Of a stretch of 64,000 bases of DNA, positions 51,650-60,638 are shown in pieces. Where the stretch lies: NCBI RefSeq assembly GCF_002161355.1, contig NZ_NFHL01000010.1, positions 1 through 64,000 of the forward strand. Direction: 5' to 3'. Origin of the DNA: Lachnoclostridium sp. An76. Its GTDB lineage: Bacteria; Bacillota; Clostridia; Lachnospirales; Lachnospiraceae. Made by a program: the position numbers and the translations under genes. The first letter of the stretch is position 1, and each line of letters starts with the position of its first letter. The notes below the pieces were generated by a model. That model saw nothing but the letters and a program-made list of their open reading frames with translations, did no database searches and had not been told where the DNA came from.

Positions 51650-52465
51650 ATGAAAGCAACGGTTTTAGTGGACAATATCGGGACGGAGGAACTGCCGGGA
51701 GAGTGGGGACTGAGTTTCTTTATCGAATACAGAGGCGTAAAGGTGCTCCTGGACGCCGGAGCTGACGGGCTGTTCGCGGAGAATGCCCGCAGGCTCGGAC
51801 TCGCTCTGGATGAGGTGGATCATGCGGTGCTCTCCCATGCGCATTATGATCATGCGGACGGGATGGCGGATTTCCTGGCGCAGAATACAAAGGCCAAGCT
51901 CTATCTGAGGGAGTCATGTGGAGAGAACTGCTATAAAAAGGAAGCGGACAGGTGGAAATATATCGGTATCCGGGAAGGTCTCCTCGGACAGTATAGAGAC
52001 AGGCTTGTCCGGGTGTCCGGCGACCTGGAGCTGGAAGAAGGGATGTGGCTGGTCGGCCATAAGACTCCCGGGCTGGAAGAAGCCGGGAAGAGGGAGAGGA
52101 TGTACCTGCGGGAGAATGACACCTGCACTGTGGATGATTTCTCCCACGAACAGAGCCTTGTGTTTGACACCGGGGATGGGCTGGCAGTGTTTAACAGCTG
52201 CTCCCACGGCGGGGCGGATAATATCATCAGGGAAGTGGCGGATACATTCCCGGGCAGGAAGGTCAGGGCAATGATCGGGGGATTCCATCTCCATAATAAG
52301 ACAGAGGCATATGTCCGAAGCTTTGCGGAAAAGCTGCGGGTAACGGGGATAGAAGAGATCTGGACCGGACACTGCACCGGGGAAGAGGCGTATCATATCC
52401 TGCAAGAAGAATTGGGCGGGATCGTCCATCAGCTGGCGGCAGGCGCACAGATCCGTCTCGGATAA
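51650..52465 (+). CDS. Metallo-beta-lactamase-fold hydrolase
   Basis: A 271-residue protein. LSHAHYDHADG (His63, His65, Asp67, His68) is the metal-binding core. CSHGGADNIIREV (His near 184) and GGFHL (His near 206) supply the other ligands, with a final WTGHCTG. This matches the group annotated as dihydropterin-type or MBL-fold metallohydrolases. Substrate unknown. It is 33 nt after bcp and probably in the same operon. Confidence 0.85.
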   Translation: MKATVLVDNIGTEELPGEWGLSFFIEYRGVKVLLDAGADGLFAENARRLGLALDEVDHAVLSHAHYDHADGMADFLAQNTKAKLYLRESCGENCYKKEADRWKYIGIREGLLGQYRDRLVRVSGDLELEEGMWLVGHKTPGLEEAGKRERMYLRENDTCTVDDFSHEQSLVFDTGDGLAVFNSCSHGGADNIIREVADTFPGRKVRAMIGGFHLHNKTEAYVRSFAEKLRVTGIEEIWTGHCTGEEAYHILQEELGGIVHQLAAGAQIRLG

Positions 52466-52486
52466 GGAGAAAGGGGGAACTCCGGC

Positions 52487-52963
52487 ATGGACGGAAAGAT
52501 ACAGATCAGACACACAGTCCCGGATCGGATCCTGGAGGCAGGTTCACTGCTCCTGACAGCGGGAACGACGCTTTATCTGCTCTTTGGCTGGGATTCTTTC
52601 CCGGAACGCATTCCCGCGCACTATAACGCGGCCGGTGAGATCGACAGATGGGGATCGAAAGGCGAACTGATCTTTCTCCCTGTGCTGATGTGGGTCTTTT
52701 ATATCGGGCTCAGTCTGTTACAGAGGTTCCCGCAGATCTGGAATACGGGCGTGGAAGTGACGGAAGAGAACCGGGAGCGTGTATACCGCATCCTGATGTA
52801 TATGATCGAGACACTGAAGCTGCTGATAGAAGCAGTGTTTTCGTTCCTGACCGTGTACAGTATGACAGGGAAAGATCTGCCGGGATGGTTTTACCCTGTC
52901 TTTATAGGCGGGATATTTGCGGATATGATCTTCTGGCTGGTATGTCTTTCGCGCAGCCGGTGA
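52487..52963 (+). CDS. DUF1648 membrane protein
   Basis: A 158-residue protein. Three hydrophobic segments are visible: about 19-35, 63-80 and 100-150 as two helices. The DUF1648 motif WDSFPERIPAHYNAAGEIDRWGSK is at about 36-60. Family members include SdpI-like membrane proteins of the B. subtilis immunity system; an immunity role here is not shown. It is the last gene of the GNAT-bcp-MBL run. Confidence 0.8.
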   Translation: MDGKIQIRHTVPDRILEAGSLLLTAGTTLYLLFGWDSFPERIPAHYNAAGEIDRWGSKGELIFLPVLMWVFYIGLSLLQRFPQIWNTGVEVTEENRERVYRILMYMIETLKLLIEAVFSFLTVYSMTGKDLPGWFYPVFIGGIFADMIFWLVCLSRSR

Positions 52964-52967
52964 GATA

Positions 52968-53030
52968 AGATCCGCTGATGCGGGAGAAGTACAGATCCTG
53001 AATGGGCTTCTCCTGAGCGGATTTATTATT
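52968..53030 (+). terminator. Probable terminator after the DUF1648 gene
   Basis: Stem AGATCCGCT...GGAGAAG pairs with CTTCTCC...AGCGGATTT (52972-52995 with 53009-53026) followed by ATTATT. The rest of the gap to 53234 is G-rich and has no gene I can support. Confidence 0.65.
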
Positions 53031-53234
53031 GAGGCGGTGGAAGAGGCTCACCCCTCGGAGGACATGATGGGGCTTTCTGAGATGAAAGAAGAGATGAGGC
53101 GCCCCATGATGCTGTTGGTGAAAGCGGCGAAGCCGGGGAAACCGGAGAAGCCGCCGCAGCCTGATGCGTCTCGGCAGCTCTGACAGCGTCCGGGGCTGGA
53201 TCTGTGCAAATAAACGGAAAGGAAAATTTCAGCA

Positions 53235-53627
53235 ATGTTTGAAGAAAAAGATTATTATATGCGGATCGTGCATGAACTGGTCCGCATGCTGATCAGGCTG
53301 GTGTTCAATAAGGATATCGACAGGGACGAAGAGGAAGCTGTCCCTCTGGAAGTGCTGGAGAAATATAAAAAGCTGATCTCCATGATCGACGACGGGCAGA
53401 TCAATGAAGCGGAAAACCTGCTCCTGGATGGGTTGGAGGCGGACAGCAGGGCGTATTTTGAGCTCACGCTCATGTTTTATGAAAAGCTGAACGGAAAGAC
53501 AGATGAATTCCTTGAGGAGCATGAATATTCCAGGGAGGAAGTCACGGACGGCATCAAGTATGTGGTGGATTTTTATGGGTATGGAAGCCTGATGGATGCG
53601 TTTGTGGATGAGAACGCGCTGGGATGA
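53235..53627 (+). CDS. DUF6483-like small helical protein
   Basis: A 130-residue acidic protein, mainly helical, beginning MFEEKDYYMRIVHELVRMLIRLVF. LEKYKKLISMIDDGQINEAENLLLDGLE looks like a TPR-like helical pair. It resembles a Clostridia-specific family of unknown function (DUF6483). AAAGGAAA precedes the ATG. Its 3' end abuts a Fic-gene fragment, so the last few residues may not be original. Confidence 0.6.
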   Translation: MFEEKDYYMRIVHELVRMLIRLVFNKDIDRDEEEAVPLEVLEKYKKLISMIDDGQINEAENLLLDGLEADSRAYFELTLMFYEKLNGKTDEFLEEHEYSREEVTDGIKYVVDFYGYGSLMDAFVDENALG

Positions 53628-54174
53628 TGAAGTTCTCAACGTAGACGATGTGATTGAAACTGCAAATCATTTTCGATGTATTGATATGATTATCGACCAT
53701 GCAAGGGCAGCTTTGACTGAGAAGTTTATTAAGGAGCTTCATCTGACTTTAAAAAGTGCAACCAGCGATTCCAGAAAAGACTGGTTTGCAGTGGGGGATT
53801 ATAAGAAATTGCCTAATGAGGTGGGCGGCATGGATACTGCTCTACCCGAAGAAGCTGCCGGTAAGATGAAAGCATTACTGACAGCATATAACGCAAAAGA
53901 AGAAAAGACATTTGAAGATATTCTGGATTTCCATGTAAAGTTTGAGCGGATCCATCCGTTTCAGGATGGCAACGGTCGTGTGGGCAGGTTGATTATGTTC
54001 AAGGAATGTTTGAAATATAATATCGTTCCATTCATTATTGAGGATAACCTGAAGATGTTCTACTATAGAGGATTGAAGGAGTGGGACAATGAAAAAGGCT
54101 ATCTGACAGATACCTGTCTGACCGCACAGGACCGATATAAGGTGTATTTGGACTATTTCAGAATCCCGTATTAA
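53620..54174 (+). pseudogene. Fic-family protein, N-terminally truncated
   Basis: The frame reads DDEVLNVDDVIETANHFRCID and continues to KVYLDYFRIPY. The Fic active-site motif FERIHPFQDGNGRVGRL is intact (about 53942-53992), with the AMP-transfer His. The N-terminal part of the protein, where many Fic proteins carry an inhibitory helix and their start, is missing: the fragment is fused to the end of the DUF6483-like gene. Base composition is more AT-rich than its upstream neighbours. It is probably not expressed as a proper protein. Confidence 0.8.
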
Positions 54175-54311
54175 ATAAATAATTTTCAAAGTATCAAAAG
54201 TTAGTTCCGATAATTGATAATTTCGGATTATAAGAAGCTTTCATGTATGACAGCGTGAAAGGATATGCAAATGAGTACGATTTTATCAAAACAGGCAATT
54301 ATATGTGTATG

Positions 54312-54425
54312 TTATTTTGTGAACTCCCGCGGTGACTGATGATAATACTCCCTGAAAGCTTTATAGAAATTGCTGCTGTTGCTGTAACCCAGCATGGCGG
54401 CGATTTCTTCCACGTGCTGTTTGGC
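54312..54425 (-). pseudogene. AraC-family regulator, C-terminal fragment
   Basis: On the minus strand the frame reads HVEEIAAMLGYSNSSNFYKAF, then REYYHQSPREFTK and stops. This is the second helix-turn-helix of an AraC/XylS regulator. Only about 38 residues remain. Past 54425 the sequence belongs to a different gene on the plus strand. Confidence 0.8.
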
Positions 54426-54700
54426 GCAGGTCAGCTTGGGCATCTGCACGAGGAAACGCTGCCAGGGAAAAAGGCGCTGATCGTCACTTCTAACGGTCAG
54501 TCTGCAAAAAAGTACGGCTATCTTGCCCGCGTGGAAAAGGAACTGGATCTGGCTGGAGTGGGTCACGTCCTGTTTGATGAGATCCGTCCCAATCCCACCC
54601 GTGAGAATGTCATGGACGGAGCAAAAGCGGTCAGGGATAACAGCTGTGATTTTGTGCTGGCCCTGGGCGACGGTTCCGTCATGGACTGCGCAACCACCAG
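54420..54700 (+). pseudogene. Iron-containing alcohol dehydrogenase, internal fragment
   Basis: The plus-strand frame reads FGAGQLGHLHEETLPGKKAL, IVTSNGQSAKKYGY, GVGHVLFDEIRPNPTREN and DFVLALGDGSVMDCA. This is the N-terminal NAD(P)-binding part of a group III (iron-type) alcohol dehydrogenase, where the usual GGGS reads GDGS. It lacks its own start and the metal-binding domain. It is joined to an AraC tail on one side and an SSB gene on the other. Confidence 0.85.
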
Positions 54701-55241
54701 GGGCGCCGCCGGAATATCCGTCATTCATATTGCGGCCAATGGCCGAGCGGTTATTCGGGCCGTTATTGCCTGCATATGCGCCGCCGGATGGATTCCCATT
54801 TGGAGTGTGGTTGTTCTGTCCGCCGCCGTTTGCGTAATTACCACCTTGGTTATTTCCGTTCGGCTGATAGTTACCGTTCTGCCCCGGGTTAGAGTCCTGC
54901 CCGGAATTCTGACGATTAGACAGACAAAATTCCCAGTTCTCTACATAGCAGTTCAGATTCAGACCAGGCTGCCCTGCCTTTTCGCCCTGCTGATAAATAA
55001 AGGCGTTTGCCTTTAAATCTCCACGAATCTGCAGACAGGTGCCTTTCATTACTTTGGCTTTTAACAGCCGGTCTGCCAAGCTCTTGTTAAAATAACACTG
55101 AACGAACATGGCATTTTCTTTCCCGTCCGGACTATACTGCGGAACAGCGATATCAAGTGAGATATATTCTGTACCGGTTTTAGCCTGCCGCATCTCTGGA
55201 TTTGTTGTGGGCCTTCCTGAAAAAATTGTGAATAGTGACAT
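54700..55241 (-). pseudogene. Single-stranded DNA-binding protein, C-terminally replaced
   Basis: The minus strand gives SLFTIFSGRPTTNPEMRQAKTG and LNCYVENWEFCLSNRQ, an OB-fold SSB of the ICE type, then a Gln/Asn/Gly-rich tail (about 115-175). The acidic DDIPF-like tip that recruits partners is missing. Instead the frame reads on through antisense of the alcohol-dehydrogenase fragment and into the AraC tail, ending at 54312: a 309-residue chimera. The DNA-binding domain itself is whole and could still be made. The ribosome site on the minus strand is AAGGAGA. Confidence 0.75.
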
Positions 55242-55534
55242 AGTGATTCTCCTTTCTGCCTTCTGGCAATAAAATAATTTTGTGAAATAAAAAAAGTGCC
55301 ATAAAAAGGCGGATTACGCCAATTTATGACACTAATTTCCAAACATAAACTACATGTGCTCTGGATGAATTGTCCAGACTCCCTTTCAGGGAAACACAAA
55401 AAATAAGTACAAAATCATGATAACACAATATATTGATTGAGTCAACAAGATGATGACTATATATAGATGCTTGCAACCCGATCAATAGTAATGAACAGAA
55501 AAATTGATAACAGATGATATCAGTTAGGGAATTA
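55242..55534. other. Intergenic region between ssb remnant and the AT-rich gene
   Basis: It contains an imperfect inverted repeat AGTGCCATAAA / TTTATGACACT (about 55295-55305 with 55322-55332) and otherwise AT-rich sequence with no gene. The repeat lies upstream of the SSB start on the minus strand and may be a regulatory dyad of the old ICE. Confidence 0.45.
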
Positions 55535-55563
55535 TTGTACAAAATTGTGGAAAATGATATAAT
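55535..55563 (+). promoter_or_regulatory. Promoter of the AT-rich membrane gene
   Basis: -35 TTGTAC (55535-55540), 17-nt spacer, -10 TATAAT (55558-55563). It implies that translation starts downstream of about 55570. Confidence 0.7.
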
Positions 55564-55588
55564 CATGGAAGAATATTTTGAGATAGGA

Positions 55589-56608
55589 ATGAGGAGTATG
55601 GGGATTTATCTCTTAGCAGTTGCTACTAATTCAGTAGAGGTAGAGAATATTACACAGCAAGCAGCAAATTCGGATTCGTTTTGGAATGCAACGAATATTT
55701 TGGTGAATGTTCTAATAGCTATAATATCTGCTATGATAGCATGGAGAGTAGCAAAAGTTAACACTAATGCGAAAACACTGTCCTATAGAGTGAGTATGTA
55801 TCCTATTTTAGATTATAAGTTTCAATCCAAAAACGGGGGCGTACCATTAAAAGAGATTAAAATAATGTATAATGGGGCCGTCTTGCCCAATCCATGTTTA
55901 GTTTTTTTAGAGATTACAAATACTGGGAATAAAGGTATAGAAAACCCACCTATTCTCATCAGTAATAATGAAGAAATTGAAATGATTCCTTTAGAAATAG
56001 AAAATGTTCCCAAAGGATTTATTTGGAAGATAGAATCGGAAAATGAGTATTCTTGCAAAATATCAGCATCGTTGATTAATTCAAAACAGAAACTACGAGC
56101 TAGCTTTTTTATGAGTGAAAATCCTAAAAATCCACTGGAGTTCTCTTGTGCTATGTGTGATCTTTCGTGTCATGAAGTAACTGGAAGCATGGAGAAGACT
56201 AAGAAAACAAAATCAGATTTTAAAGTACCATATGGAGCAGCTTTAGGGGGAATAGCCCTTTTACTAATTTTTTTAATGCAAACAGAATTAGTATACAATT
56301 TGAAAAGGATTTTCTCCCGAAACTTTGGCGTGATCGATTTTGGTTTTGATATATATATTATTGCAATACCAATATTTGCAGCAATTTTATCTTGGGCGAT
56401 TCCAAGAAGATTTAATGCATTGATAATGGAACATCGATTAATAGGAAGTGGAATAGCAGCAACCTTTTTTTGTACGGCATCAATATTATTATATATGATT
56501 TTACAAAATATCTTTTTTTCGGGTTTTAGAATACAAATAATTATAGCTATCATTACAATAGTGTTATATTCAAGCGTAATACATGTAATACATATTATGA
56601 AAAAGTAA
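55589..56608 (+). CDS. Membrane protein of unknown function, AT-rich
   Basis: About 339 residues. I choose ATG 55589 because earlier in-frame ATGs lie upstream of or within the -10 element. A hydrophobic segment lies near residues 32-50 (NATNILVNVLIAIISAMIAW). A soluble beta-rich region follows (about 60-200), with LVFLEITNTGNKGIENPPILI. At least three C-terminal helices follow (about 212-335). I do not recognise the family. The base composition is much more AT-rich than the rest of the window, which suggests recent transfer, perhaps as ICE cargo. Confidence 0.7.
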   Translation: MRSMGIYLLAVATNSVEVENITQQAANSDSFWNATNILVNVLIAIISAMIAWRVAKVNTNAKTLSYRVSMYPILDYKFQSKNGGVPLKEIKIMYNGAVLPNPCLVFLEITNTGNKGIENPPILISNNEEIEMIPLEIENVPKGFIWKIESENEYSCKISASLINSKQKLRASFFMSENPKNPLEFSCAMCDLSCHEVTGSMEKTKKTKSDFKVPYGAALGGIALLLIFLMQTELVYNLKRIFSRNFGVIDFGFDIYIIAIPIFAAILSWAIPRRFNALIMEHRLIGSGIAATFFCTASILLYMILQNIFFSGFRIQIIIAIITIVLYSSVIHVIHIMKK

Positions 56609-56611
56609 TAA

Positions 56612-56658
56612 AGACGAAGCAGGTCATATTTGCAAATTGACTTGCTCCGTTTTTATTT
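56612..56658 (+). terminator. Terminator of the AT-rich membrane gene
   Basis: Stem ACGAAGCAGGTCA / TGACTTGCTCCGT (56614-56626 with 56638-56650, two mismatches) followed by TTTTATTT. Confidence 0.85.
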
Positions 56659-56759
56659 AAAATGTGAATAGATTAATTATTTATTCTTGAGGGATTTGTT
56701 TCATATGCAGCTAGCACCCATTTCCTTTCAATATTATTGATTTTTATTTGATTTTCTGC

Positions 56760-57176
56760 CTATGATACGATCTCTTCAAATCCTAACAAATTCGATGTTG
56801 ATGTGTCCATCGCTTCAGTACCACTGGAATTCTTGCGAAAATATAGTTTATAACGATGACCTTCCAGCAGCTTTATACTTTTCTCAAATGTGAAATGATA
56901 TTCTTTCCCCTCATCTGACTTAAATGTAATCTGCTGACTCTTCTTAAAAAGGGAAGGCGCTCTTTTTTTACATATCCCGGAAAGGACATAATAAGATCCG
57001 GATCTGATATCTTTTAACAGGAGCAAGAAACGGATCAGGCTGCAGGCACCAATGAGGATACTCAGCATCAGAAGAATACGGTCTCCATTGGTCAGACCAT
57101 AGATACTTCCGCCCAGTAAACAAAGAAAGCCGATTGCAGCAACTGCAACCAGCTTTGAAAATAATGGTTTTGGCAT
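56760..57176 (-). CDS. Small ICE-type membrane protein, unknown function
   Basis: A 138-residue protein with two N-terminal helices (about 8-27 and 33-56) and a soluble C-terminal part with strands (QQITFKSDEGKEYHFTFEKSIKLLEGHRYKLYFR). No known catalytic motif. It lies 9 nt after the next gene on the minus strand and looks like ICE cargo. The start is supported by AAGGAG on the minus strand. Confidence 0.55.
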   Translation of the reverse strand: MPKPLFSKLVAVAAIGFLCLLGGSIYGLTNGDRILLMLSILIGACSLIRFLLLLKDIRSGSYYVLSGICKKRAPSLFKKSQQITFKSDEGKEYHFTFEKSIKLLEGHRYKLYFRKNSSGTEAMDTSTSNLLGFEEIVS

Positions 57177-57185
57177 AATAACTCC

Positions 57186-57572
57186 TTATCTTTGAAAAAT
57201 AATCTGTTTCTTCAGGTATAAGTTCGCAATTCCTTCAAGAACTGGATAGTGGACATGATTCAGAGCAGCCGGTTCTATATATTCCGGACTGTCAGCTTCA
57301 TCAATGCTGTAAGCATCTGCAGAAACCGGCATAGGTGTCAGACCCGGAAGCTCTGGTAAAGAGGAAGGATCTACAAACCCGATCAGCTCGCCTACTGAGA
57401 AGGAAAGATGCTGTGTCAGTTTTAAGATCAGTGCCTCCATAGGTGTATTCTTTGGGCGTTTCACATAATGAGGTATCCTGTAAAAAGGAAGACGTCCACT
57501 TAGCCATAGTTTGAGGCAGGCAGGAAAATCAGAAGATGCCTTGTAGACATGGAAAGAGAGAAAATGGTACAC
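57186..57572 (-). pseudogene. ICE gene fragment, 5' end replaced
   Basis: The frame yields ALILKLTQHLSFSVGELIGF, VDPSSLPELPGLTP and ALNHVHYPVLEGIANLYLKK. It has no ribosome site at its first ATG, and its first 40 residues run over the upstream flank of the acetyltransferase gene. I think the true start was lost at the ICE boundary near 57540. Function unknown. Confidence 0.5.
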
Positions 57573-57610
57573 TGTGGGAAAGAAAGACAGACCGTAAAGG
57601 AGGATCGGAG

Positions 57611-58231
57611 ATGACAGAAAAAGAGCGGATGCTTTCAGGAAAACTGTACTGCCCGTTTAAGGTCGGGGACAATACATGGGAGAAGAGCCGGGAAGTGCTG
57701 GAAAAGTTTAACTCCATGCCATGGCATCAGGAGAAGGAGAGGATGCAGCTTTTGCGGGAAATATTCGGGCATCTGGAGGAAGATGCTGTGATCGTCCCGC
57801 CGTTTTACTGTGATAAAGGGACTCAGATTTATATCGGAAAGCATTTTTATGCAAACACAGGATTGCTCATCCTGGACGAGGCGGATGTAAGGATCGGGGA
57901 CCATGTATTTATCGCGCCCAGAGTATGCATCTATACCGCAGGGCATCCGATCGATGCGGATGTGCGCAGGATGGATCTGGAATATGCGAAGGGAGTGACC
58001 ATTGGAAATGATGTATGGATCGGCGGCAATACCGTGATCAATCCGGGAGTGACTATTGGAAATAACGTTGTGATCGGCTCCGGGTCAGTGGTGACCAGGG
58101 ACATACCGGATCAGGTGATCGCTGCGGGATGCCCGTGCAGAGTGATCAGGAAGATCACGGAAGAGGACCGGGAATACTGGACGCAGCAGGCGGAAGAGTA
58201 TTTTGCGGATGAGGATATCCGCGGGGAGTGA
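57611..58231 (+). CDS. Maltose/galactoside O-acetyltransferase family
   Basis: A 206-residue left-handed beta-helix acetyltransferase. The Mac N-terminal domain is TEKERMLSGKLYCPF (1-15). Hexapeptide repeats run from about 70 to 180 and include IYTAGHPIDADVRR with catalytic His about 118, and VWIGGNTVINPGVTIGNNVVIGSGSVVTRDIP. It transfers acetyl from acetyl-CoA to a sugar hydroxyl. ATG 57611 follows AGGAGG (57599-57604). Confidence 0.92.
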   Translation: MTEKERMLSGKLYCPFKVGDNTWEKSREVLEKFNSMPWHQEKERMQLLREIFGHLEEDAVIVPPFYCDKGTQIYIGKHFYANTGLLILDEADVRIGDHVFIAPRVCIYTAGHPIDADVRRMDLEYAKGVTIGNDVWIGGNTVINPGVTIGNNVVIGSGSVVTRDIPDQVIAAGCPCRVIRKITEEDREYWTQQAEEYFADEDIRGE

Positions 58232-58257
58232 TCTTTCCAAAACCTTTGTCTTCCGCC

Positions 58258-58974
58258 CTATTTGGATTTTTGTCTGTTCAAAAGTATTGCACATATTATT
58301 GCTGCCGCACAGAATACAAGGATTAAGTACCATAGATTTTCAAGGCAAAAACCATGATCTGACATCAACCGGTATCCCCAGGAAGCGGGGAAAATACGCC
58401 CTAATGCTTTAAGAAAACCGGGCAGCAAGCCGGCAGGGAACATAATCCCCGAAAGCATGATCGAGGGTAAAAACACAAGCTGTGCTGTCATTGTCAGCTT
58501 TGCCTGACTTTTTACAGCCAACCCTAAGATACTTCCAATACTCAGCGACACAATGATGTATATGGCAAGTGCAAGAAAGAAAAACGGAAGCTGTTTCGGC
58601 AAAGCCGCCTCAAACAGTATCGGGGCAAGCAGCAGTATAATGGCGCAGCTGATCGTCAAATGCACAAATGCAGAAAGGAACATTGTAACAAGACCTGAAT
58701 ATAAAGGTACTCCATTTGCTTTATAACACTTTTTTACATCACTTCCATAAGTTTCGATCAACGATGGCGGCAGCCCGATAAACGCTCCCATGGAAACGTT
58801 CATCACGATCATAGATTGTATCAGCGTGCTCCTCATTTCAGGCATAACCGAAGTGAAAATACCGCCCATAAGAAGAAAGAAGATCAGCGGAACGATATAG
58901 CAGGTCACAAGCAAAGATCTGCTGCGGATATCCAACTTCCACTGTAATGCTATGCCATATAAAAAACCGTTCAT
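58258..58974 (-). CDS. ABC-2 type transporter permease
   Basis: A 238-residue membrane protein with six hydrophobic segments (about 24-42, 52-70, 95-117, 130-155, 163-182 and 215-233). FLPSIMLSGIMFPAGLLPGFLKALGRIFPASW is the ABC-2 permease signature. It overlaps the ATPase gene by 4 nt (ATGA). With that ATPase it would form an exporter. Substrate unknown; the TipAS-like regulator upstream hints at drug efflux. Confidence 0.87.
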   Translation of the reverse strand: MNGFLYGIALQWKLDIRSRSLLVTCYIVPLIFFLLMGGIFTSVMPEMRSTLIQSMIVMNVSMGAFIGLPPSLIETYGSDVKKCYKANGVPLYSGLVTMFLSAFVHLTISCAIILLLAPILFEAALPKQLPFFFLALAIYIIVSLSIGSILGLAVKSQAKLTMTAQLVFLPSIMLSGIMFPAGLLPGFLKALGRIFPASWGYRLMSDHGFCLENLWYLILVFCAAAIICAILLNRQKSK

Positions 58975-59786
58975 TCTGTTTTCCTCCCTGCAATTTCGAT
59001 AAAATGCTGTTCCAGCGTGCCGCGATCAACTCTAATATCTGATACATGGATCTTTTTCTGCTTTAATTCGCCCAGTAAGGAAATCAAAGTGTCTTCGATA
59101 TTGTCTGTTTCAAAAGTGCTGTCTCCCTGCTGCGTCCTGATATGGATAAAATATTTTCTCCCGACCCTGTCGGTCAGCTCCGAGGCTGTACCGCAAAAAA
59201 CAATATTTCCGTTATTCAAAATGGCAATGCGGTCACATAGAGTTTCTACTTCCGCCATATCATGACTTGCCAGGACGATTGTTTTTCCGTGTGATCTGAG
59301 ATCCCGGATCTGTCTGTGGAGTGACAGTCTTCCCTCAACATCAAGTCCCGCAGTCGGCTCATCGAGAAAAATGATATCGGGATCGCCGATAAGTGCAAGA
59401 GCAAGATGCAGCCGTCTTTTCTGCCCTGTGGATAATTGGATATACTGTTTTTTTTCCATTTCTTTGATACCAAGATCATTAAGCATGGTATCATCGATTT
59501 TTGTTTTCTTCCATTTTGCAAACAGCTTTACAGCCTCCAGCGGCCTGATGTGGGCGGGCAAAGATGATGACTGCAGCTGGATCCCCGTTTCCCCGTTTAC
59601 AGTGACCGCACCGCTGTCATATTTTCTCAGGCCTTCGATGCATTCAAGCGCTGTTGTTTTACCTGCTCCGTTTACGCCGAGCAGAGCGAAAATTTCTCCT
59701 TTTTCAATCTGGAGATCAAGTCCTTTAAGAACCGTATGACTGCCGTAACTTTTCTTTAATCCGCGAACTTGTATTGCGTCTTTCAC
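58971..59786 (-). CDS. ABC transporter ATP-binding protein
   Basis: A 271-residue ATPase. Walker A is GVNGAGKTT (about 38-46), the signature motif is LSTGQKRR (about 117), Walker B is IIFLDEPTAG (about 136-145), and the switch His is in VLASHDMAEVE (about 173). The C-terminal 70 residues resemble the extension of drug-export ATPases. It overlaps its permease and the MerR gene by 4 nt on each side. Confidence 0.93.
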   Translation of the reverse strand: MKDAIQVRGLKKSYGSHTVLKGLDLQIEKGEIFALLGVNGAGKTTALECIEGLRKYDSGAVTVNGETGIQLQSSSLPAHIRPLEAVKLFAKWKKTKIDDTMLNDLGIKEMEKKQYIQLSTGQKRRLHLALALIGDPDIIFLDEPTAGLDVEGRLSLHRQIRDLRSHGKTIVLASHDMAEVETLCDRIAILNNGNIVFCGTASELTDRVGRKYFIHIRTQQGDSTFETDNIEDTLISLLGELKQKKIHVSDIRVDRGTLEQHFIEIAGRKTE

Positions 59787-60583
59787 GGTTTCACCCCCTC
59801 AAAGGGATCTGTCCCAAGTCTTGAAAAGTAGACTTGCAAAGCCGGACCCACATAATCATTAACGATTTTCTGCCTTTCTTCCCAGGCATTTGTGGCAGTA
59901 TCAATGTTACCGACTTCCATCAATTTCGGAAGCATACTCATGTCGCCGTTTGTAAACTCCACGATCAGGCCCCAATATTCTTTAATAACTTTCTGGCATT
60001 TTTCGCTTTCAGGCGGCAGATTTTCTTTTTGAAGCTGTACGATTTCATCACTCAGGCGGTTAAACCTGTCCATAAAATCCAAGCCGCTTTCCTTATCAAA
60101 TTGACTGCGTATATGGTCGAGCGTATCATCGTCGAAACGCTTGATAAGAGGATAAAACTCATTTTTCATCTGCATGTTGACAATAATATCGGCATACTTC
60201 TTAAAGTTGACCGTCTGCATCTGTAACACTTCTGCTTTTAACTGTTCTATCGCTGACAACGAAGCCTGAAGCTGTTCTATTTTCCGGCGGATATCATCTG
60301 CCTGCTCTGTAAGGGCATTTGCAACATCAGCCGGTGTTTCCATAGAGGTCAGCCGCTCTTTTATATCAACCAGAGAAAAGCCCAGCGATTTCAGAGACAG
60401 GATCTGATGAAGTGTGATCAGGTCTTTATCGGTATAAAGCCTGCGTCCGCCTTCACTTTCTGCCGATGGAGAAAGCAGTCCTTCTTTATCGTAGTATTGC
60501 AGAGTGCGGACGGTAACTCCCATTTTCTTTGCTACTTCGCCAACTGTCATAAACCCTTGCGGGATTGCTCTGTATTTTGCCAT
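59783..60583 (-). CDS. MerR-family regulator with TipAS-like sensor
   Basis: A 266-residue protein. Residues 12-80 are a MerR DNA-binding domain (MTVGEVAKKMGVTVRTLQYYDKEGLL), followed by a coiled-coil dimer helix (about 90-125). The C-terminal part (about 130-255) resembles the TipAS helical sensor that binds antibiotics. AGGAGG precedes the start on the minus strand. It is the first gene of the exporter operon and probably activates its own promoter when a drug-like ligand binds. Confidence 0.88.
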   Translation of the reverse strand: MAKYRAIPQGFMTVGEVAKKMGVTVRTLQYYDKEGLLSPSAESEGGRRLYTDKDLITLHQILSLKSLGFSLVDIKERLTSMETPADVANALTEQADDIRRKIEQLQASLSAIEQLKAEVLQMQTVNFKKYADIIVNMQMKNEFYPLIKRFDDDTLDHIRSQFDKESGLDFMDRFNRLSDEIVQLQKENLPPESEKCQKVIKEYWGLIVEFTNGDMSMLPKLMEVGNIDTATNAWEERQKIVNDYVGPALQVYFSRLGTDPFEGVKP

Positions 60584-60607
60584 AACTCTTTACCTCCTGA
60601 CACCTAT

Positions 60608-60638
60608 TATAGATCATTACGCGGCGTCACAAACAAGA
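60608..60638 (-). promoter_or_regulatory. MerR-type promoter of the exporter operon
   Basis: Read on the minus strand: TTGTTT, a 19-nt spacer, then TATAAT (plus-strand positions about 60608-60638). The long spacer is the hallmark of promoters that MerR proteins activate by untwisting DNA. The -35 is weak. Confidence 0.5.
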
